Assembly: GCF_003951285.1 (NCBI RefSeq) | Contig: NZ_RXFQ01000008.1 | Span: forward strand, 186,001-250,000 | DNA: 64,000 nt | Source of the DNA: Variovorax beijingensis | GTDB taxonomy: Bacteria; Pseudomonadota; Gammaproteobacteria; Burkholderiales; Burkholderiaceae_C | Reading direction: 5' to 3' | Shown: positions 1 through 8,376 of the stretch, piece after piece | How positions within the stretch are numbered: the stretch's first letter is position 1 | Layout of the letters: each line of letters opens with the position of its first letter | Notes under the pieces: model-generated | The model's database searches: none | Seen by the model: the letters and a program-made list of their open reading frames with translations, nothing else | What the model was told of the DNA's origin: nothing | Program-made: the position numbers and the translations under genes

Positions 1-878
1 AGGTAGGGCCCCGGCTCGGCCATGTACTGCGCGAGCGCGTGTTGCATCGGCGTGTTGACGGTGAACACGTTGAACTGGTGCACCTTGCGGAATTCGGCCA
101 TCAGCGGCGTGGGCGCGGCCACGAAGCCGACCTTCCATCCGGTGACGTGATAGGTCTTGCCGAAACTGCTCACGATGAAGCTGCGCGCCGCCAGGCCGGG
201 GAAGCGCGCCACGCTCTCATGCTGCGCACCGTCGTAGACCATGTGCTCGTAGACTTCGTCGGCAATCACGAGGACGTCGGTCGGGGCCAGCAGCTCCTCG
301 AGCTTGCGCATCTCGGCGGCGGTCCAGACCGTGGCGCTCGGGTTGTGCGGCGTGTTGACGATGATCGCCCGTGTGCGCGGAGTGAGCGCCGCGGCGATCT
401 TGTCGAAGTCGGGGCGGAAGGTGCCCGGCACGAGCGGCACGCGCACCACGCGGCCGCCGGCCAGCTCGATGTTGGGCACGTAGCTGTCGTAGCAGGGCTC
501 CAGAACGATCACCTCGTCGCCCGCGCGCACCACGGCAAGGATGGCGGTGATGATGGCCTGCGTCGCGCCGGCGGTGACGGTGATCTCGTCGGCGGCGCTG
601 TAGGCATGGCCATAGAGCGCCGAGATCTTGCGCGCAATGGCTTCGCGCAATGCCGCAATGCCGGGCATCGGCGGGTACTGGTTGTGGCCCGCGGCCATGG
701 CGGCCGTGACGTCTTCGAGCAGTTTCGGGTCGCAGTTGAAGTCGGGGAAGCCCTGGCCGAGGTTCACCGCGTTCTTTTCTGCCGCGAGCGCGGACATCAC
801 GGTGAAGATGGTAGTGCCCACGGCGGGCAGCTTGGTGGCGATCTCCGGGGTGTGGGGGGAGGAAGGAAGGGCGCTCAT
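1..878 (-). CDS. PLP-dependent aminotransferase, methionine aminotransferase-like (partial, C-terminus missing)
   Basis: Fold-type I pyridoxal-phosphate aminotransferase of class I/II. The visible 292 residues begin MSALPSSPHTPEI and include the N-terminal 'TTIFTVMSALAAE' and 'NLGQGFPDF' blocks typical of the YbdL/KAT group (methionine or kynurenine aminotransferases). The PLP-binding lysine is K241 in 'SSFGKTYHVTGW'. A 'NTPHNPS' block and 'ADEVYEH' provide further cofactor contacts. The gene runs off the left edge, so the C-terminal quarter is unseen. It lies 32 bases downstream of cysB in the same orientation and may be co-transcribed with it. The family is certain. The amino-acid substrate is inferred only from resemblance to YbdL. 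Confidence 0.85.
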   Translation of the reverse strand, partial: MSALPSSPHTPEIATKLPAVGTTIFTVMSALAAEKNAVNLGQGFPDFNCDPKLLEDVTAAMAAGHNQYPPMPGIAALREAIARKISALYGHAYSAADEITVTAGATQAIITAILAVVRAGDEVIVLEPCYDSYVPNIELAGGRVVRVPLVPGTFRPDFDKIAAALTPRTRAIIVNTPHNPSATVWTAAEMRKLEELLAPTDVLVIADEVYEHMVYDGAQHESVARFPGLAARSFIVSSFGKTYHVTGWKVGFVAAPTPLMAEFRKVHQFNVFTVNTPMQHALAQYMAEPGPY

Positions 879-910
879 GGTGGTGCTCGAAATCGGAATC
901 GGGGTCTGGA

Positions 911-1852
911 TCAAAGTTCGTAGTCTTGCTGGTGGCCGCTCAGGGCCTTGGCGATCAGGTTGCGGTCGAGCCGGTCGGACAGCAGTTCGGCAAACTTGAA
1001 GACGAAGTTGCGCAGGTAGGCGCTGCGCTTGAACGCCACGCGCGCGATGTTCTGGCCGAAGACGTGGCCCATGGGGCGCACCACGAGATCGGCGTTCGAT
1101 TCGTCGCGAACCGCCATCTCGGCCACGATGCCCACGCCGAGGCCCAGGCGTACGTAGGTCTTGATCACGTCGGAGTCGATGGCTTCGAGCGCGATGCGCG
1201 GCGTGAGCTTCTTCTGCGCAAAGGCATGGTCGATGCGCGTGCGGCCGGTGAACGAGGGGTGGTAGGTGATGATGGGTTCGTGCGCCAGGTCTTCGAGCGA
1301 GATGCGCTCCTTGGCCGCCAGCGGATGGTCCTTGGGCAGCACCAGCACGTGCTGCCATTCGTAGCAAGGCAGGGTCACGAGCTCGGTGTAGTCCGAGAGC
1401 GATTCGGTGGCAATGCCCACTTCGGCTATCTCGTCGATCACCATGCGTGCCACCTGGTCGGGCGAGCCCTGGTGCAGGCTCACGTTGACCTTGGGGTAGG
1501 CCTCGCGCAGCTTGGCCACCGGCACCGGCAGCACGTAGCGCGCCTGGGTGTGGGTGGTGGCGATCGAGAGGGTGCCGCTGTCCTGCGCGCTGAACTGCTC
1601 GCCGATGCGCTTGAGGTTGCCGACTTCGCGCATGATCAATTCGATGCTCGCGATGACGTGCTGGCCCGGTTCGGTGACCCGCTTCAGGCGCTTGCCATGG
1701 CGCGCAAAGATCTCGACGCCGAGCTCTTCCTCGAGTTCGATGATCGCCTTGGACACCCCCGGCTGCGAGGTGTGCAGCGCCTTCGCCGCCTCCGTCAGGT
1801 TCAGGTTGCGCCGCACGGCTTCCTGAACAAACTTGAATTGGTGCAGATTCAT
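911..1852 (-). CDS. cysB: CysB-family LysR-type transcriptional regulator
   Basis: 313-residue LysR-type regulator. An N-terminal winged helix-turn-helix (about residues 1-60, 'AAKALHTSQPGVSKAIIELEEELG') is followed by a periplasmic-binding-like effector domain. The start 'MNLHQFKFVQEAVRRNLNLTEAAKAL' and the length match CysB/Cbl rather than generic LysR proteins (E. coli CysB is 324). By family it would control sulfate assimilation and cysteine genes in response to N-acetylserine. The chelatase gene immediately upstream fits sirohaem supply for sulfite reductase. A perfect inverted repeat just upstream of the start suggests autoregulation. CysB versus a sulfonate-specific homologue (SsuR/Cbl) cannot be separated from sequence alone. 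Confidence 0.9.
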   Translation of the reverse strand: MNLHQFKFVQEAVRRNLNLTEAAKALHTSQPGVSKAIIELEEELGVEIFARHGKRLKRVTEPGQHVIASIELIMREVGNLKRIGEQFSAQDSGTLSIATTHTQARYVLPVPVAKLREAYPKVNVSLHQGSPDQVARMVIDEIAEVGIATESLSDYTELVTLPCYEWQHVLVLPKDHPLAAKERISLEDLAHEPIITYHPSFTGRTRIDHAFAQKKLTPRIALEAIDSDVIKTYVRLGLGVGIVAEMAVRDESNADLVVRPMGHVFGQNIARVAFKRSAYLRNFVFKFAELLSDRLDRNLIAKALSGHQQDYEL

Positions 1853-1856
1853 ATCA

Positions 1857-1878
1857 AATTCCGTCTTATTGCGGAATT
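1857..1878. promoter_or_regulatory. Inverted repeat upstream of cysB, candidate LysR operator
   Basis: Seven-base arms AATTCCG and CGGAATT are separated by 8 bases. The repeat sits only 4 bases before the cysB start codon, in the 63-base gap between the chelatase stop and cysB. The dyad fits a LysR-type recognition site used for autorepression. A CATAAT hexamer lies about 10 bases further upstream on the minus strand as a possible -10 element. The functional role is inferred. Confidence 0.35.
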
Positions 1879-1915
1879 CATTATGCCTTCGGAGTCTATG
1901 GAAATTGCCGGAACT

Positions 1916-2290
1916 TCAAGATTTGCTTGCAATTCTGGCCAGCAGATCGACCAGTTCGGGCTCTTCCCCGACGATGCCGGCCAACTGGAAATCGACCTGT
2001 GGCCAGGCTTGGCGCAGCGCCTGCACCTGCAGCGGCAGGTCTTCGCGGGCATGCTTGCCCATGCCGAGGAAAAGCGGAACCACCCGGACCACCTTGGCGC
2101 CGCTGGCGACCAGGGCCGCGGCGGCCGTGCGCAGGTCGGGCGCTGCAAGCTCCATGTAGGCGCAGACCACGCGGGCCTGCGGATCCAGCGCCGTGACGCG
2201 CGCAGCCACGGCCTCGATGGGCTCGCGCCAGCGCTCGTCGCGCGAACCATGGGCCAGCAGCACGATGCCCCTTGCGTTTCCCGTCGCCAT
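1916..2290 (-). CDS. cbiX: CbiX/SirB-type sirohydrochlorin chelatase, short form
   Basis: 124-residue single-domain chelatase of the CbiX-short/SirB class. It begins 'MATGNARGIVLLAHGSRDERW', where the 'LLAHGSRD' histidine is the expected metal-binding residue. A second conserved block, 'VVRVVPLFLGMGKHAREDLP', supplies the other histidine. Family members insert Fe2+ or Co2+ into sirohydrochlorin; Fe2+ gives sirohaem for sulfite and nitrite reductases. It lies 6 bases after lptG and directly before the CysB-type regulator, which argues for the sirohaem role. The exact metal is inferred. Confidence 0.8.
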   Translation of the reverse strand: MATGNARGIVLLAHGSRDERWREPIEAVAARVTALDPQARVVCAYMELAAPDLRTAAAALVASGAKVVRVVPLFLGMGKHAREDLPLQVQALRQAWPQVDFQLAGIVGEEPELVDLLARIASKS

Positions 2291-2296
2291 CGGCCG

Positions 2297-3406
2297 CTAC
2301 CTTCGAAGCACCAGCCAGCTGAAGGCGGCAAGCGACATCACCGAATAGATGAGCCCGGGCGCTGCCGCCGTCAGCCATGGCGACCAGTTGCTCAGGTTGC
2401 CGAGGTAGCCGAAGACGTTGTTCAGCAGGAAGAAGCTGATGCCGATCATCACGCCGCCGAACACATAGGTGGTGATGCCGGCCTGGCGGAAGTGCAGGTA
2501 GGCGAAGGGCAGGGCGAGCACCACCATCACCAGGCACGAGAGCGGGTAGAAGACCTTGCGCCAGAACTGGATCTCGTAGCGCTGCGCGGTCTGGCCGTTG
2601 GCCTCCAGGTGCTGGATGTAGTCGAACAGGTCGATGGTGCCCATGCGGTCGGGCCGCAGCAGCGCCACCGACACCATTTCGCTGGTCAGCGTGGTCGGCC
2701 AGTCGAGCTGCGGCACCTTGGTGGTCACGATGCGGGCCTTTTCCGCGGAGGTGCGCGTCTCGTAGTCCTGCAGCTCGACGTCCGACAGCTGCCAGTGGTC
2801 GTCGAAGATGCGCGCCGAGGACGCGACGAGCTGCTTGCGCACATAGCCGTTGGCGTCGAATTCGAAGATGCGCGCATTCTTGAGCGAACCGTCGCGCGCG
2901 ATGGACAGCACGTTGACGGCATAGGACACGTTCTCGCGCTTTTCCTTGAGCCATGCGCCCGTGTTGCCGACCAGCGAGTAGGAGCCCTGGTAGCGGGACT
3001 TGAGCAGCTGGCCGGTGCGCTCGGACGCCGGTGCGATGTAGTCGCCGATGGCAAAGGTCAGGAAGACGAAGCCCACGCCCAGCAGCAGCAGGGTGCGCAG
3101 GGCGCGCCACGGCCCCAGGCCGCTGGTGCGAAGGATGGTGTATTCCGAGCTTTGCGCAAGGCGCGCCATCACGAAGATGCAGCCGATCAGCACCGTGATC
3201 GGGAGCAGTTCGTAGAGGTGGCTCGGAATCAGCAGGGTCACGTAGATCAGTGCCTGCGCGGGGCCGTAGGCCAGGCTTTCGGGCCTGCCGATCGACTGCA
3301 GCTCGTCGACGAAGTCGAAGAAGAAGAACAGGCTCAGGAAGCCGAGGGTCACGAAAGCCACGGCCTTCAGTGCCTCGACATAGATCAGGCGTCGGATTGT
3401 TTTCAC
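2297..3406 (-). CDS. lptG: LPS export ABC transporter permease LptG
   Basis: 369-residue inner-membrane permease of the YjgP/YjgQ family, forming the LptB2FG complex that extracts lipopolysaccharide from the inner membrane. The start is GTG at 3406 ('MKTIRRLIYVEALKAVAFVTLGFLSLFFF'), overlapping the lptF stop as GTGA. A longer in-frame extension to 3511 exists but lacks family similarity, so the GTG was chosen. There is an N-terminal membrane pair, a large periplasmic beta-jellyroll region (about residues 130-260) and C-terminal membrane segments ('VFYPLSCLVMVVLALPFAYLHF'). The order lptF-lptG is the usual one. Length is close to E. coli LptG (360). Confidence 0.93.
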   Translation of the reverse strand: MKTIRRLIYVEALKAVAFVTLGFLSLFFFFDFVDELQSIGRPESLAYGPAQALIYVTLLIPSHLYELLPITVLIGCIFVMARLAQSSEYTILRTSGLGPWRALRTLLLLGVGFVFLTFAIGDYIAPASERTGQLLKSRYQGSYSLVGNTGAWLKEKRENVSYAVNVLSIARDGSLKNARIFEFDANGYVRKQLVASSARIFDDHWQLSDVELQDYETRTSAEKARIVTTKVPQLDWPTTLTSEMVSVALLRPDRMGTIDLFDYIQHLEANGQTAQRYEIQFWRKVFYPLSCLVMVVLALPFAYLHFRQAGITTYVFGGVMIGISFFLLNNVFGYLGNLSNWSPWLTAAAPGLIYSVMSLAAFSWLVLRR

Positions 3407-4542
3407 GAGGTCGGGTCGATTTTCGAGGGCGGCGAAGGCGGCAGGCCACCGGCCATGACGTGCTCGGTCCTGCGCCTGCGGCCCCAGTTGTTGTTGCGCA
3501 GGAACAGCCATGCAACGCCGATCAGCAGGACGCCGCCGTGCAGCAGCAGCATGAACGAGCCCATGCCGAAGCGCCCGGAACTGATCCAGCTCTGGCCCAG
3601 GTTGAGCATGTTGTAGTAGACGACGAAGGCGAACAGTGCGAACAGCAGGTTGCCGCTTCGCCCCACGCGCGGGTTGACGCTCGACACCGTGAGCGCCAGC
3701 AGCACGAAATTGATGGCCGCCAGCAGCATGCCGATGCGCCAGGCCAGTTCGCCGCGGCTGGCGTCGCCGGGCTCGCGCAGCAGCTGAAGCGTGGGCTTGG
3801 CACGCGCGGGCGTGTTGTCCGCGGAGAAGTCGGAGGTGCCGCCGGCCCGGGTGCCGTAGGTCTCGAATTCGCTGATCTTGAGCCCCGCGGTGGGCAGCAG
3901 CGGTCGTTCGAGCCGCTGCCCGTTGCTCAGCATCAGGAAGCGGTTGTTGCCGACATTCTCGATGCGTCCGCTGCGTGCCGAGGTCGTGATCTGCAGGCCG
4001 CGCTCGATCGCCCAGATGAACACATTGGTGGCCGTGGCGCCATCCGGCGTGTCCTTGTCGATGAAGAAGACCCGCATGCGCCCGGAGGATTCGCGGAATT
4101 CGCCCGGCGTGACCCGCTCGATGTCGCTGCGCCCTTCATATTGCGCCCGCATGCCGATGGTCTGCGAGTTGGCCCAGGGCCAGCCCAGCAGCGCCATGAC
4201 CGCGATCAGCACCAACACCGGCCAGGCAAAGCGGAACAGCGGCTCGACGAAATCGGCCAGGCCCCGTCCGCTGGAAAACCAGATCACCATCTCGCTGTCG
4301 CGGTACATGCGCGACAAGGTCCCGACAATGGCGATGAACAGGCTCAGGCTCAGGATGGTCGGCATGTAGCCGAGCACCGTGTACGCCATCACGAGGAACA
4401 CTTCGGACGGGTTCACGCTGCCCTTGGAGGCGAGCCCGAGCGTGCGGATGAGCATCATGGTCATCACGATCGTGACCAGGACCACGAGGGTCGCTCCGAA
4501 GCTGCGCGACAGCTCCTTGCGTAGGGAAGAATGGAATAACAT
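3403..4542 (-). CDS. lptF: LPS export ABC transporter permease LptF
   Basis: 379-residue YjgP/YjgQ-family permease, partner of LptG in the LptB2FG lipopolysaccharide exporter. It begins 'MLFHSSLRKELSRSFGATLVVLVTI', with early membrane spans, a periplasmic domain ('GEFRESSGRMRVFFIDKD') and C-terminal spans ending in a short cytoplasmic tail. The stop TGA overlaps the lptG GTG start, implying translational coupling. It is divergent from pepA with only 21 bases between the two start codons, so its promoter must lie inside the pepA coding region or overlap the pepA start. No clear ribosome-binding site is visible before this start. Confidence 0.93.
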   Translation of the reverse strand: MLFHSSLRKELSRSFGATLVVLVTIVMTMMLIRTLGLASKGSVNPSEVFLVMAYTVLGYMPTILSLSLFIAIVGTLSRMYRDSEMVIWFSSGRGLADFVEPLFRFAWPVLVLIAVMALLGWPWANSQTIGMRAQYEGRSDIERVTPGEFRESSGRMRVFFIDKDTPDGATATNVFIWAIERGLQITTSARSGRIENVGNNRFLMLSNGQRLERPLLPTAGLKISEFETYGTRAGGTSDFSADNTPARAKPTLQLLREPGDASRGELAWRIGMLLAAINFVLLALTVSSVNPRVGRSGNLLFALFAFVVYYNMLNLGQSWISSGRFGMGSFMLLLHGGVLLIGVAWLFLRNNNWGRRRRTEHVMAGGLPPSPPSKIDPTS

Positions 4543-4563
4543 CGTTCGAGGAAAAAAAGGATT

Positions 4564-6099
4564 ATGGACTTTCAGCTCAAGACCCTCACCGTCGCCCGCG
4601 CCGCGGCCGAAAAATCCGACGTGCTGATCGTGCTCGTCGGCAGCGCCCCCCTCACGGCCAAGGACCCCCTGTCCGCGCTGATCGCCAGCGCCCGCAAGGC
4701 CGGTGACCTGCCTGACAAGGCCGGCAAGCTGCTCTCGCTCTACCATCCCGACGAGGTGGTGGCGTCTCGCGTGGTGCTGGCCGCCGTCGGCGACGGAAAG
4801 CCCGCCTCGGTGCGCAGTGGCGTCATTGCGGCGGTCAATGCGGCCAAGGCCTACGGGCCCAAGCGCGTGGTCATGATCTTCGCGCAAGAGGCCGATGGCA
4901 CCGCCGTGGGCTGCGCCGTGGCCGCCGCCGCCGACGCCAGCTACGTCTACACCACCACCAAGGCAAAGACCTCGAACGGCGAGAACGGGCGCACCATCCG
5001 CCAACTGACGCTTGGCGTGGCCGATGCGGGAGCGGTGGGCAGGGCCTTCGACGAAGCCCGTGCCACCGTCTCCGGCATCGAGCTCGCAAAAGAGTGGGGC
5101 AACCGCCCCGGCAACTACTGCACGCCGACCCTGCTGGCGGAGGCCGCCAAGGGCCTGTCCAAGCTGCCGCGCATCAAATGTGAGGTGCTGGGGCCCAAGG
5201 AAGTGCAAAAACTCGGCATGGGCTCGTTCGCGGCCGTGGCGCAAGGCTCGGCCGAGCCGCTGCGCTTCATCGTGCTGCGCTATCAGGGCGGGCCCAAGGA
5301 CCAGGCGCCCGTGGTGCTGGTCGGCAAGGGCATCACCTTCGACACCGGCGGCGTCTCGCTCAAGCCGGCGGCCGAAATGGATGAAATGAAGTTCGACATG
5401 TGCGGCGCGGCCAGCGTGCTGGGCACTTTCCGCGCCCTTGGAGAAATCCAGCCGGCCATCAACGTGGTGGGCCTCGTGCCTTCGTGCGAGAACATGAACG
5501 ACGGCCGCGCGATCAAGCCCGGTGACGTGGTGACCAGCATGAGCGGCCAGACCATCGAAGTGCTCAACACGGATGCCGAGGGGCGGCTCATCCTGTGCGA
5601 TGCGCTCACCTACGCCAAGCGTTTCGAGCCCGCGGCCGTGATCGACATCGCCACGCTCACCGGCGCCTGCGTGGTGGCGCTGGGCGGCGTGCGCAGCGGC
5701 CTGTTCACCAGCGACGATTCGCTGGCCGAGGCGCTCGAGGCGGCCGGCGAGCAATCGCAGGACCGCTGCTGGCGCCTGCCGCTGGACGACGAATACGCCG
5801 AAGGCCTGAAGAGCAACTTTGCCGATGTCGCCAATGTGGCCGGCCGCGCCGGCGGCGCCATCACCGCAGCCAAGTTCCTGCAACGCTTTGCCGGCGATTT
5901 CGTCTGGGCCCACCTGGACATCGCGGGCACGGCCTGGAAGAGCGGGGCGGCCAAGGGCTCGACCGGCCGACCGGTGGGCCTGCTGGTCTCCTATCTGATG
6001 GAACGCGCGCGCAGCGGCGCGGCCCAGGCGGCACCGCACAAGAAGGCGGCGCGCAAGGAGTCCGGCGCGGCCGCGCGCAAGGCCCGGTCCGTGCAGTGA
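4564..6099 (+). CDS. pepA: Leucyl aminopeptidase (cytosol aminopeptidase, M17)
   Basis: 511-residue M17 aminopeptidase that removes N-terminal residues from peptides; it is normally a cytosolic hexamer with two metal ions per active site. The metal and catalytic residues are in place with E. coli-like spacing: K255 and D260 in 'GKGITFDTGG', and D337/E339 in the signature NTDAEGRL. The N-terminal domain covers roughly residues 1-165. A lysine/alanine/arginine-rich tail of about 30 residues ('HKKAARKESGAAARKA') extends past the catalytic domain. The start is preceded by an AAGGA ribosome-binding site. The stop overlaps holC by GTGA. E. coli PepA (503) also binds DNA at cer and carAB; whether this one does is unknown. 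Confidence 0.96.
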   Translation: MDFQLKTLTVARAAAEKSDVLIVLVGSAPLTAKDPLSALIASARKAGDLPDKAGKLLSLYHPDEVVASRVVLAAVGDGKPASVRSGVIAAVNAAKAYGPKRVVMIFAQEADGTAVGCAVAAAADASYVYTTTKAKTSNGENGRTIRQLTLGVADAGAVGRAFDEARATVSGIELAKEWGNRPGNYCTPTLLAEAAKGLSKLPRIKCEVLGPKEVQKLGMGSFAAVAQGSAEPLRFIVLRYQGGPKDQAPVVLVGKGITFDTGGVSLKPAAEMDEMKFDMCGAASVLGTFRALGEIQPAINVVGLVPSCENMNDGRAIKPGDVVTSMSGQTIEVLNTDAEGRLILCDALTYAKRFEPAAVIDIATLTGACVVALGGVRSGLFTSDDSLAEALEAAGEQSQDRCWRLPLDDEYAEGLKSNFADVANVAGRAGGAITAAKFLQRFAGDFVWAHLDIAGTAWKSGAAKGSTGRPVGLLVSYLMERARSGAAQAAPHKKAARKESGAAARKARSVQ

Positions 6100-6539
6100 C
6101 GGAAATCGGCTTTCACTTCAATCTGCCGGACAAGGCGAACTACGCCTGCCGGCTGGTGCGCAAGGCCGTGAGCGTGCGCGGCTTGCGGGTGGTCGTGGTG
6201 GGCGAGCCGCAGATGCTGGAGGCGGTCGATGCGGCGCTCTGGCAGCTCTCGCCCTGCGACTTCATCGCGCATTGCCGCGGCGATGCCCAGCCTCACGTGG
6301 TGGCGCGCTCGCCGGTCATTCTTTGCGTTGAGGGCCTGGACGCCGCGGCACTGGCGCACCGGGAGATGCTGGTGAATCTGGGGCCGACGGTGCCCGTCGG
6401 CTTCGAGCGTTTCGAGCGCCTGGTCGACATCGTGAGCAACGAGGCCGACGACCGGCAGATCGGCCGTTCGCGCTGGCGCCACTATGCCGACCGCGGCTAT
6501 TCGATCCAGCCGCACGACTTTGCAAGGAGCGCTTCCTGA
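6096..6539 (+). CDS. holC: DNA polymerase III chi subunit
   Basis: 147-residue HolC family protein, the clamp-loader chi subunit that bridges the polymerase III holoenzyme to single-strand-binding protein. It begins 'MTEIGFHFNLPDKANYACRLVRKA' with a GTG start overlapping the pepA stop (GTGA). The conserved 'LWQLSPCDFIAHC' and 'NLGPTVPVGFERFERLVDIVS' blocks are present, as is the C-terminal 'RWRHYADRGYSI'. Length equals E. coli HolC. The pepA-holC order is the same as in E. coli. It overlaps the next gene by one ATGA. Confidence 0.92.
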   Translation: MTEIGFHFNLPDKANYACRLVRKAVSVRGLRVVVVGEPQMLEAVDAALWQLSPCDFIAHCRGDAQPHVVARSPVILCVEGLDAAALAHREMLVNLGPTVPVGFERFERLVDIVSNEADDRQIGRSRWRHYADRGYSIQPHDFARSAS

Positions 6540-6946
6540 TGGCCAGCACGCTGCGTACGCCGCCCCGGTTCGTTCCCACGCTGACCACGGTGCTCGACCT
6601 GCCGGCCGAGCCCGTGGCCGCCGCCGAGGCGGCGACGCCCGCCAGCGCGCCGCCACCGGCGCTTGACCCCGCCGAAGCAGTGGCATTGCCTCCGGCCGAG
6701 CAGCGCTCCGAGGCCGAGATCGTCCGGCTCGAAGAGCAGCTGCTGCATCGCGTCCTGCAGCGCGTCGACCTGTCGTTGGAAGAGCGCCTGAGCGACACGG
6801 TCTCTGCCGCCGTGCAACAGCAACTCGATGCGATGGTGCCTCGGCTGCGAGAGGAAATCGAGGCCGTGCTGCGTGCTTTGGTGATCGAGGCCATGGCCGC
6901 CGAGCTCTCGGAAAACACAGGGTCTACGCCAGCTTCCGGCGCATAA
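6539..6946 (+). CDS. Hypothetical holC-linked protein, proline/alanine-rich with helical C-terminal half
   Basis: 135 residues, start overlapping the holC stop (ATGA), with an AAGGAGC ribosome-binding site. Residues 1-60 are proline- and alanine-rich and probably disordered ('RFVPTLTTVLDLPAEP'). Residues 60-125 form an acidic amphipathic helix or coiled coil ('RLEEQLLHRVLQRVDLSLEE'). It has no signal peptide, membrane segment or catalytic motif. It looks like the poorly characterised small proteins that follow holC in Burkholderiales (possibly DUF2486), but I cannot confirm a family. Coupling to holC hints at a replication-associated accessory role only by position. Confidence 0.7.
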   Translation: MASTLRTPPRFVPTLTTVLDLPAEPVAAAEAATPASAPPPALDPAEAVALPPAEQRSEAEIVRLEEQLLHRVLQRVDLSLEERLSDTVSAAVQQQLDAMVPRLREEIEAVLRALVIEAMAAELSENTGSTPASGA

Positions 6947-7081
6947 AGCTTCAGCTAAACTGCGCGCCAGGTCGATCGGGCGGGAGGGTGCCGCTGGTCT
7001 GCGGCGCGAAACTTGCGAGGTCTTCGCGCCCGGATCACACGACCGGTTTTTAGTTTATTCATCAATGTTCTGGAGGTTCTC

Positions 7082-8287
7082 ATGCAATTGAAATGGACTG
7101 CGGTCGCACTGGCTGCTCTCACGCTTGTGGCTTGCGGCAAGAAAGAAGAAGCTGCTGCGCCCGCCGCTCCGGCGCCCACGGCAGCGGCTCCCGCACCTGC
7201 AGCGCCTCCGGCAGACGCATTGATCGTCAAGATCGGCCACGTCGGCCCCACCAGCGGCGCCATTGCCCACCTGGGCAAGGACAACGAGTTCGGCGCCAAG
7301 ATGGCCATCGAAGACCTCAATGCCAAGGGCCTCAAGATCGGCGACAAGGTTGCCAAGTTCGAACTGCTGGCAGAAGACGACGCCGGCGATCCGAAGCAAG
7401 GCACCGCAGTGGCCCAGAAGCTGGTCGACAGCAAGGTCAACGGCATCGTCGGCCACCTGAATTCGGGCACGACCATTCCTGCTTCCAAGCTCTACAGCGA
7501 CGCTGGCATTCCGCAGGTCTCGCCGTCGGCAACCAACCCCAAGTACACGCGCCAAGGCTTCAAGACCACGTTCCGCGTGGTGGCCGACGACACGCAGCTC
7601 GGCGGCACGCTGGGCAAGTACGCCGTGGAAACGCTCAAGGGCAAGAACATTGCCGTGATCGACGACCGCACGGCCTACGGCCAGGGCGTTGCCGAAGAGT
7701 TCGAGAAGGCAGCCAAGGCCGCCGGCGCGACCATCGTCGGCCACGAATTCACCACCGACAAGTCGACCGACTTCAACGCCATCCTGACCAAGCTCAAGGC
7801 TGCCAAGCCCGACGTGCTGTTCTTCGGCGGCATGGACGCCGTTGGCGGCCCGATGCTCAAGCAGGTCAAGCAACTCGGCCTGAACGTCAAGTTCATGGGC
7901 GGCGACGGCCTGTGCACCGGCGAACTGCCGAAGCTGGCTGGCGATGCCATCGGCGAAGAGATGGTGGTTTGCGCTGAAGCCGGCGGTGTCGACGGCGACT
8001 TCAAGCAGCCGCTGGAAGACTTCAAGGCCAAGTTCAAGGCCAAGAACGGCGTGGAAGTGCAGATCTACGCACCGTACGTCTACGATGCGGTCAACGTGCT
8101 GGCCGAAGCCATGGTCAAGGCCGGCTCTGCCGATCCTGAAAAGTACCTGCCCGAAGTCGGCAAGGTGCAATACAAGGGCGTGACCGGCCCGATCGCCTTC
8201 GACGAAAAGGGCGACATCAAGAACGGCGCGCTGACGCTCTTCACCTACAAGGGTGGCGTGCGTACGCAGATCGCCGTGGTGCGCTGA
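7082..8287 (+). CDS. Branched-chain amino acid ABC transporter substrate-binding lipoprotein
   Basis: 401-residue periplasmic binding protein of the LivJ/LivK type (type I fold). It begins 'MQLKWTAVALAALTLVACGKKEEA': a lipoprotein signal with lipobox LVAC (C19), then an alanine/proline linker to about residue 45 and the mature domain 'IVKIGHVGPTSGAIAHLGKDNEFG'. The start was chosen for its strong GGAGG site 7 bases upstream; an in-frame GTG/ATG-rich extension to 7013 has no signal character. It would tether ligand-binding activity to the membrane face for a Liv-type ABC transporter, but no liv permease or ATPase gene is nearby. A strong intrinsic terminator follows, so it is monocistronic. 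The ligand is inferred from family. Confidence 0.88.
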   Translation: MQLKWTAVALAALTLVACGKKEEAAAPAAPAPTAAAPAPAAPPADALIVKIGHVGPTSGAIAHLGKDNEFGAKMAIEDLNAKGLKIGDKVAKFELLAEDDAGDPKQGTAVAQKLVDSKVNGIVGHLNSGTTIPASKLYSDAGIPQVSPSATNPKYTRQGFKTTFRVVADDTQLGGTLGKYAVETLKGKNIAVIDDRTAYGQGVAEEFEKAAKAAGATIVGHEFTTDKSTDFNAILTKLKAAKPDVLFFGGMDAVGGPMLKQVKQLGLNVKFMGGDGLCTGELPKLAGDAIGEEMVVCAEAGGVDGDFKQPLEDFKAKFKAKNGVEVQIYAPYVYDAVNVLAEAMVKAGSADPEKYLPEVGKVQYKGVTGPIAFDEKGDIKNGALTLFTYKGGVRTQIAVVR

Positions 8288-8331
8288 TCAATCAGCGGAC
8301 GGTTGCGCGCTGTTCCAGGCGCGCAAAAGAG

Positions 8332-8356
8332 AAAAGGGCCTTCGGGCCCTTTTTTT
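8332..8356 (+). terminator. Rho-independent terminator of the amino-acid binding protein gene
   Basis: A 9-base-pair stem AAAAGGGCC/GGCCCTTTT with a stable TTCG tetraloop runs directly into a T tract ending at 8356. It lies 45 bases after the stop codon at 8287. Confidence 0.92.
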
Positions 8357-8376
8357 GTGCCTGCCGGTCGCTCTTC

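Noticed and set aside
926..6039. Very long open frames antisense or out of frame to lptG, lptF and pepA (for example 926-3616 plus and 3403-6039 minus)
   Set aside because: High-GC shadow frames. They have no recognisable domains and overlap clearly identified conserved genes.
7013..7081. Earlier start for the amino-acid binding protein
   Set aside because: The extension lacks signal-peptide character and the GGAGG site precedes ATG 7082.
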